Assembly (NCBI GenBank): GCA_016191785.1
Contig: JACPVJ010000197.1
Coordinates: 124,001 to 188,000, forward strand
From: Myxococcales bacterium
GTDB taxonomy: Bacteria > Myxococcota_A > Polyangia > Polyangiales > Polyangiaceae
Reading direction: 5' to 3'
Length of the DNA: 64,000 bases
Below the pieces are notes generated by a model, which was not told the DNA's origin, did not search any database, and was given only the letters and a program-made list of their open reading frames with translations. The position numbers were made by a program, and so were the translations under genes. Below are positions 60,127 to 64,000 of the stretch, one piece after another (position 1 is the stretch's first letter; every line of letters starts with the position of its first letter).

Positions 60127-60953
60127 CCCAGCGTCTTGTGCACGAAGCGCGGCGCGCAGAGCAGCCCGAGCAGTCCCGGCAAGACCTGCTCGATGGCGGT
60201 GAACGAGAGCGAGGCCGCGAGCAGAGCTTCCGGCGAGGCGCTTCCGCGGAGCAGCAGCACCACCAGCGACTCGCGCAGTCCGAGCCCCATGGCGCTCAGC
60301 GGGATCTTGGCGCCGACCAGGCAGAGGGGAAACCAGAACAGCAGCGGCGCGACGGGCACGACGGCGCCCAGCGCGCTCAGCGCCAGCGCGAAGACCACCA
60401 GCTGACCGAGCCCCATCACCAGCGCGAGAGAAAACGCCCGAACGACGCCGGAGCCGCGGCACTTCATCCAGACCGCCACCAGCGCGAGCGAAAGGACGAC
60501 GGAACCCGCACCCCACTCATGACCGGACAGCAGCGCGCCGGCAGATGCAAGCACGACCAGGGCGAGCAGCTTCAGGCCGAGCAAGCTCACTTCGGCGCCA
60601 AGCGCGCCGGCGACATCGGCGCCGTGGCAGCGGGCAAGATACACGGCGCGCGCCGATTTCCCCACCGCAGCGCTGGCTCCCGCGTGCAGCGCCAGGTGAC
60701 CGAGGGTCGCCTCGAAGGCCGCGCGATACGGCAGCGGGGCGACCCCGTGGGCCGCCAGCGCGGCCTGCAACGCCCAGGCCGAGAGCGGCCCGTTGACCGC
60801 CAGCGCCACGACCACCGCCGCCAGGAGCGGGGCGACCCGGGCGCGCGCCAGGAGCGCGAAGAGGTGCCCGACGTCGAGCCCTCGCACCACGAGCCACAAG
60901 AGCGCCGCCGAGATCGCCAAGCTCAGGGCCAGCGCCCAGCGCTTCCGCGTCAC
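60123..60953 (-). CDS. Flippase-like UPF0104/LPG-synthase TM protein
   Basis: A 276-aa polytopic protein (about 8 helices) of the same family as the N-terminal part of 22468-23943: LWLVVRGLDVGHLFALL start, AFEATLGHLALHAGASAAVGKSARAVYLA loop, and a KIPLSAMGLGLRESLVVLLLRG motif. GTG 60953 overlaps the radical SAM stop (GTGA), making the two genes translationally coupled. Proteins of this family move lipids or lipid-linked sugars across the inner membrane, or form the TM half of aminoacyl-PG synthases; here no catalytic domain is attached. Confidence 0.82.
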   Translation of the reverse strand: MTRKRWALALSLAISAALLWLVVRGLDVGHLFALLARARVAPLLAAVVVALAVNGPLSAWALQAALAAHGVAPLPYRAAFEATLGHLALHAGASAAVGKSARAVYLARCHGADVAGALGAEVSLLGLKLLALVVLASAGALLSGHEWGAGSVVLSLALVAVWMKCRGSGVVRAFSLALVMGLGQLVVFALALSALGAVVPVAPLLFWFPLCLVGAKIPLSAMGLGLRESLVVLLLRGSASPEALLAASLSFTAIEQVLPGLLGLLCAPRFVHKTLG

Positions 60954-61966
60954 CCCGCCATCCTGCGCGCTTCGGCGAAGCGCCGTGTCGCGAGATTCCA
61001 CCACGCGCTGGGCTCGAGGGAGAACAAGAGGCTCTTCTCGACGTTGTGCGCGCACTGACACACGTGTCCCGAGCAGTCGATGCGCCGGAGCCGGCGGAAG
61101 GCCTCGCGCACGCCGAGCTCGAGCACGTTCGGCGCGGGCAGCGCGCTCGGGTCGTTCACGCTGCGCGAGCACGGGAACAGGCGCCCGTCGACCTCGAGTC
61201 GCGCCGTGATCCGCCCGCCGTGGGCGCGAAGGCGGTGCCGTTCGGGGTAACGCGCGAGCTCGCGGAGGCCCCGCGGCGAGTTCCAGACCCAGGCGGCCTG
61301 GGCCGGATCGGCGCTGAGCGCGCGGATCACCGCCCGATAGCGCCGCGCGTCCGGCGCCTCGGGGTTCGGTTCCTTCGACCCGAGCACGTGGGTCGCGCCG
61401 GGCTGCAGGACCAGCCGCGCGCCGAAGCGCCGCGCGACGTCCAAGAAGTACGGCACCTGGTCGAGGTTCCGTTCGAAGAGGGTGATCGAGAGGAGCACGG
61501 GCTTTCGCGCGCGCGAGAGCGCTGCGAGGCCAGCCAGGGTGCGGTCGTGCGAGCCCGCACCGCGATAGGCGTCATGGATGGCGGCTGGCCCGTCGAGACT
61601 CACCAAGAACGCGTCCGCTCGTTCGATCACCGACGGCCGCTCCGTCAACAGAACGCCGTTGGTGTTCACGCTGCTGGTCATCTGCCGCTGGCGCACGCGC
61701 GAGAGGATGACGCTCAGGTCGGCGCGCGTGAGCGGTTCACCCCCAGTGAAGTGCACCCGACGACAGCCGACGCTGGCCAGCTGGTCGACCAGGTCGAGCG
61801 CCGCTTCGGTGCTGACGCCCGCCGGGCCGCCGTGACGGCTACAGAACGGGCAGCGGGCGTTGCACACCTGAGTGATCGACCACCCGAGCCCGAGGAGCGT
61901 GGGGCGACCCAAGAGCGCCGCCGCCCCGAACCTCGCCGCGCTGCCGAGCGTCGTCCGGAGCGACAT
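60950..61966 (-). CDS. Radical SAM enzyme, paralog of 54791-55807
   Basis: A 338-aa radical SAM enzyme with C35-x3-C39-x2-C42 (TQVCNARCPFC), RVHFTGGEPLTR, VNTNGVLLTE and SLDGPAAIHDAYRG. A C-terminal C-x-C pair (FPCSRS ... CSGHVCQCAHN) may bind an auxiliary cluster. TAAAGT at 61973-61978 (minus) lies 6 nt before the ATG. It precedes a flippase-like gene in the same operon. Its length and motif order match the GT4-coupled paralog at 54791, so the two are likely specialised versions of one modification enzyme. Confidence 0.88.
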   Translation of the reverse strand: MSLRTTLGSAARFGAAALLGRPTLLGLGWSITQVCNARCPFCSRHGGPAGVSTEAALDLVDQLASVGCRRVHFTGGEPLTRADLSVILSRVRQRQMTSSVNTNGVLLTERPSVIERADAFLVSLDGPAAIHDAYRGAGSHDRTLAGLAALSRARKPVLLSITLFERNLDQVPYFLDVARRFGARLVLQPGATHVLGSKEPNPEAPDARRYRAVIRALSADPAQAAWVWNSPRGLRELARYPERHRLRAHGGRITARLEVDGRLFPCSRSVNDPSALPAPNVLELGVREAFRRLRRIDCSGHVCQCAHNVEKSLLFSLEPSAWWNLATRRFAEARRMAG

Positions 61967-61972
61967 GCCGCG

Positions 61973-61997
61973 ACTTTACGCCAGCGTTCGGTACAAT
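61973..61997. promoter_or_regulatory. Pair of divergent -10 elements in a 37-bp gap
   Basis: On the minus strand TAAAGT (61973-61978) lies 6 nt before ATG 61966; on the plus strand TACAAT (61992-61997) lies 6 nt before ATG 62004. The whole 37-bp gap between the divergent genes is thus used by two -10 boxes, with no ribosome sites. Both messages would be leaderless. Confidence 0.55.
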
Positions 61998-62003
61998 GCC
62001 CGG

Positions 62004-62723
62004 ATGGCCGCGAAAGCGCTGCGAACGCCCTTTGCGTGGCTGTTCGCTGCGATGCTGGCGGCCTACCTCGGCGTGGTGCTCACCGCCCCCGAGCTCTGGC
62101 TGCGACTCGCAGCCAAAGAGGGACCATTCGAGCACGCCGGTCACCTGACGCTGGCCGTCGCGCTCGCGCTCTGGATCGGCCTCGTCGCGCGCTCGAAGGG
62201 TCCCGCGCGCGTTCTGTCGACCTGCGTCTCCGCCTACTTGGTCTTCGCGTTGCTCGAGGAGCTCGACTGGGGGGCGGTGTACGGGCTGGACCTGGGACAC
62301 AGCCTGATCGCCCGCTGGACGGGCGGGTCGCCGAACCTCCACAACGCCCAGTGGAAGCACGGGTCGCTGCTCGGCTGGTCGGTGGCGTGGATGGGCGCGC
62401 CGATGGGGTGCTATTTCGGGCTGCCGCTCGTTCCCTTGGTGCGCGTGCGGCGGCTGTGGGAGCGCTGCGCTCCGGCCGGGTCGCAGCCGATGGAGGGGGC
62501 GTTGTTCCTGGGCGCAGCGCTCCTGACGATCTGGGTCGACGGTCTTCCGCTGCTCGAGCGCGGGCTGGGCTACGTGCCGCGAACGGGCGCCGGAGATCCA
62601 ATCGGGCAACCGCTGGGGTTCTTCCAGATTGCTTTCTACGCGGCGTGGGCTCTGGTCGCGCAGCGCGCGCTCGGTGACGTGCGCCGGACCGCGAGCGCGG
62701 CGCCGGCGCCCGGTGTAGGCTGA
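62004..62723 (+). CDS. Hypothetical membrane protein with six helices
   Basis: A 239-aa protein; ATG 62004 fits the -10 position, ATG 61965 (overlapping the divergent start) is less likely. Six hydrophobic segments can be seen (AWLFAAMLAAYLGVVL, HLTLAVALALWIGLVA, VLSTCVSAYLVFALLEEL, LGWSVAWMGAPMGCYFGLP, ALFLGAALLTIWVDGL, FFQIAFYAAWALVA). A conserved-looking FEHAGHLT and HNAQWKHGS suggest metal- or heme-binding His residues. No family recognised. It ends 6 nt before the B12-radical SAM gene. Confidence 0.72.
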   Translation: MAAKALRTPFAWLFAAMLAAYLGVVLTAPELWLRLAAKEGPFEHAGHLTLAVALALWIGLVARSKGPARVLSTCVSAYLVFALLEELDWGAVYGLDLGHSLIARWTGGSPNLHNAQWKHGSLLGWSVAWMGAPMGCYFGLPLVPLVRVRRLWERCAPAGSQPMEGALFLGAALLTIWVDGLPLLERGLGYVPRTGAGDPIGQPLGFFQIAFYAAWALVAQRALGDVRRTASAAPAPGVG

Positions 62724-62729
62724 GCACTG

Positions 62730-64000
62730 GTGAAGGTCGCGTTCGTCTACCCACCGTTTTACGCCAAGCCGTTCAACGAGAACCTGCCGACCGTCGACGA
62801 CGAGTTCGGTTTGTTCCCGCACATCGGTTTCGGCTGGGCGGCGCGGGGAGCGAGCGCCGCCGGCTGGGAGGTCCGGCTCTGGGACGCGCCGGCGGAGAAG
62901 AAGTCACTCGACCAGGTGACACGCGAGCTGTGCGCGTGGAGCCCCGACTTGATCGCGTTCTCGGCGCATGCCTGCCAGACGATTCGTGACCTGTACGTTT
63001 GGTCCCGGCCGATTCGGGAGCGCACGGGCGTCCCGACGCTGGTCGGCGGATACGAAGCCAAGGTGTACCCCCACGAGATCGTGGAGCAGGGCGAGTTCGA
63101 CTTCCTCTGCGGCGGCCAGGGGCACCAGTTCTTGCCCGAGTTCCTACCGGCGCTGGCCCGCGGCCACGGCTACGAGCGGGTCGCCGACTTGTTCTTCAGG
63201 CGGCACGGCGAGCTGGCACACACGCGTGCCGGAGCCCGCCCGCGCTTCGCCGAGTTCCCGACGCCGGATCGGAGCATCTTCGACAACCGCCGCTACTATT
63301 CGCACGTCTCGCAGCGGAAGAGCTTCACCATCGGCATGAGCGAGATCGGCTGCCCGTACCCATGCACGTTCTGTTGCATGCGCCAGAGCGGCTTCGATGC
63401 CCGCACGGCAGAGCAGGTAGTGGACGAAATGGCGGAGTGCACCGCGCTGGGCATCCGCGAGATCGACTGGTTCGACCCGTTGATGCTCCACGACCGACAG
63501 CGCGCGCTCGACATTGCTCGAGAGGTCCGGCGGCGGAAGCTCGACGTCATCTGGTCGTGCCGGTCCCGGGTGGACTCACTCAGCTTCCGCGGGACCCGGC
63601 GCCAGCCCGATCACGAGCTGATCGGCGCCCTGGCGGAGGGCGGGTGCCGACGCATCTACTTCGGGATCGAGAGCGGCGACGACGAGGTGCTCCGCGAGAT
63701 GATGAAGGGTCAAGTGGCCTCGAGCGATCTGGGACGGACGCTCGGCGCCGTTCGTGAAGCTGGGATCCTGGCCCTCGGCTTCTTCATGTTGGGGGCTCCG
63801 GGTGACACGCGCGAGAGCGTGCGTCGCACCGTGGATTTGTCTCTGGCCCTGCCTCTCTCCTACGCGCAATACCAGATTGCCGTGATCAAGCCCCACACCG
63901 AGCTCGAGCGTCGCCACGTGGTCGGCGAGCTGGGCATCGACTACTGGCGCGAGTACGTCGCCGGGCGGGTGGACGCGCTGCTCTTGCCCACGCCGTGGAC
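62730..64000 (+). CDS. Cobalamin-binding radical SAM enzyme (3' end outside window)
   Basis: The frame is open from GTG 62730 to the window edge, over 423 codons. The N-terminal ~150 residues are a B12-binding-like Rossmann domain (KVAFVYPPFYAKPFNENL, AASAAGWEVRLWDAPAE-type end, PDLIAFSAHACQTI, VPTLVGGYEAKVYP). The radical SAM motif C208-x3-C212-x2-C215 is CPYPCTFC, followed by GIREIDWFDPLMLHDR and IYFGIESGDDEVLREMMKGQ. The IESGDDEVL pattern is that of the B12-binding radical SAM methyltransferase/cyclase families. TAGGCT lies 8 nt ahead. Substrate unknown; it belongs to the block with two other radical SAM/flippase genes. Confidence 0.88.
   Translation, partial: MKVAFVYPPFYAKPFNENLPTVDDEFGLFPHIGFGWAARGASAAGWEVRLWDAPAEKKSLDQVTRELCAWSPDLIAFSAHACQTIRDLYVWSRPIRERTGVPTLVGGYEAKVYPHEIVEQGEFDFLCGGQGHQFLPEFLPALARGHGYERVADLFFRRHGELAHTRAGARPRFAEFPTPDRSIFDNRRYYSHVSQRKSFTIGMSEIGCPYPCTFCCMRQSGFDARTAEQVVDEMAECTALGIREIDWFDPLMLHDRQRALDIAREVRRRKLDVIWSCRSRVDSLSFRGTRRQPDHELIGALAEGGCRRIYFGIESGDDEVLREMMKGQVASSDLGRTLGAVREAGILALGFFMLGAPGDTRESVRRTVDLSLALPLSYAQYQIAVIKPHTELERRHVVGELGIDYWREYVAGRVDALLLPTPW

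Overview
This 64 kb window is one high-GC chromosomal segment with no rRNA or tRNA gene that I can see. Its gene content points to a large-genome myxobacterium (Myxococcota, probably order Polyangiales). The signs are a Hanks-type Ser/Thr kinase with the HRDVSPQN catalytic loop, a TPR/PEGA partner, about fifteen lipoproteins (many with a Gly/Ala/Ser-rich spacer right after the lipidated cysteine), beta-propeller and beta-helix surface proteins, and almost no long intergenic space. The assignment is an inference from content; there is no marker gene.

Layout. 0-5.3 kb: a carbon/nitrogen catabolic block (beta-ureidopropionase, Uma2 nuclease, CoA-acylating semialdehyde dehydrogenase, class III omega-aminotransferase, aldo/keto reductase). 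With the dihydropyrimidinase at 39.7-41.1 kb it makes a nearly complete reductive pyrimidine (or hydantoin) degradation route to beta-alanine and acetyl-CoA. 5.4-6.0 kb: remnant of a toxin-antitoxin-like pair with an internally deleted nucleotidyltransferase. 6.0-18.5 kb: a vWA lipoprotein, then a cell-envelope block with four large polytopic GT-C-like or DUF2079 membrane proteins (two are clear paralogs), a winged-helix regulator and a secreted astacin-like metalloprotease with six Cys-paired propeller repeats. 18.6-22.4 kb: three toxin-antitoxin modules (TacAT and two VapBC-like) around a lipoprotein and an OsmC protein; a 40-bp piece of the osmC-like gene is copied on the far side of the first VapBC. 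22.4-27.5 kb: a tightly coupled operon of flippase-like membrane protein, GMC oxidoreductase and two NAD-dependent epimerases. 27.5-28.2 kb: a fourth TA-like pair (DUF433/DUF5615).

28.3-39.6 kb: lipoproteins (including a tandem duplicate pair), a GT-like membrane protein coupled to a radical SAM/SPASM enzyme with a His-rich insert, a kinase plus TPR/PEGA operon, and a BNR-type lipoprotein. 39.7-47.4 kb: dihydropyrimidinase, MBL hydrolase, OPT transporter, two related lipoproteins, and a beta-helix lipoprotein. 47.5-53.6 kb: class II photolyase, saccharopine-dehydrogenase-like protein, LamG lipoprotein, and a large lipoprotein carrying a CxxCH heme site. 53.6-64 kb: radical SAM + GT4, small lipoprotein, an NTT-type nucleotide transporter fused to HEAT-like repeats, HAD phosphatase, radical SAM + flippase-like pair, a membrane protein and a B12-binding radical SAM enzyme running off the right edge.

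The most useful non-textbook signals are these. (1) Many genes here have a TANNNT hexamer placed 5-8 nt before the start codon with no Shine-Dalgarno, suggesting widespread leaderless transcription. (2) The accessory domain normally fused in front of GMC alcohol oxidases appears to sit on the C-terminus of the preceding flippase-like protein. (3) There is a cluster of intact and decayed toxin-antitoxin modules with a recombination footprint. (4) Two paralogous radical SAM enzymes are each translationally coupled to an envelope glycan or lipid gene.
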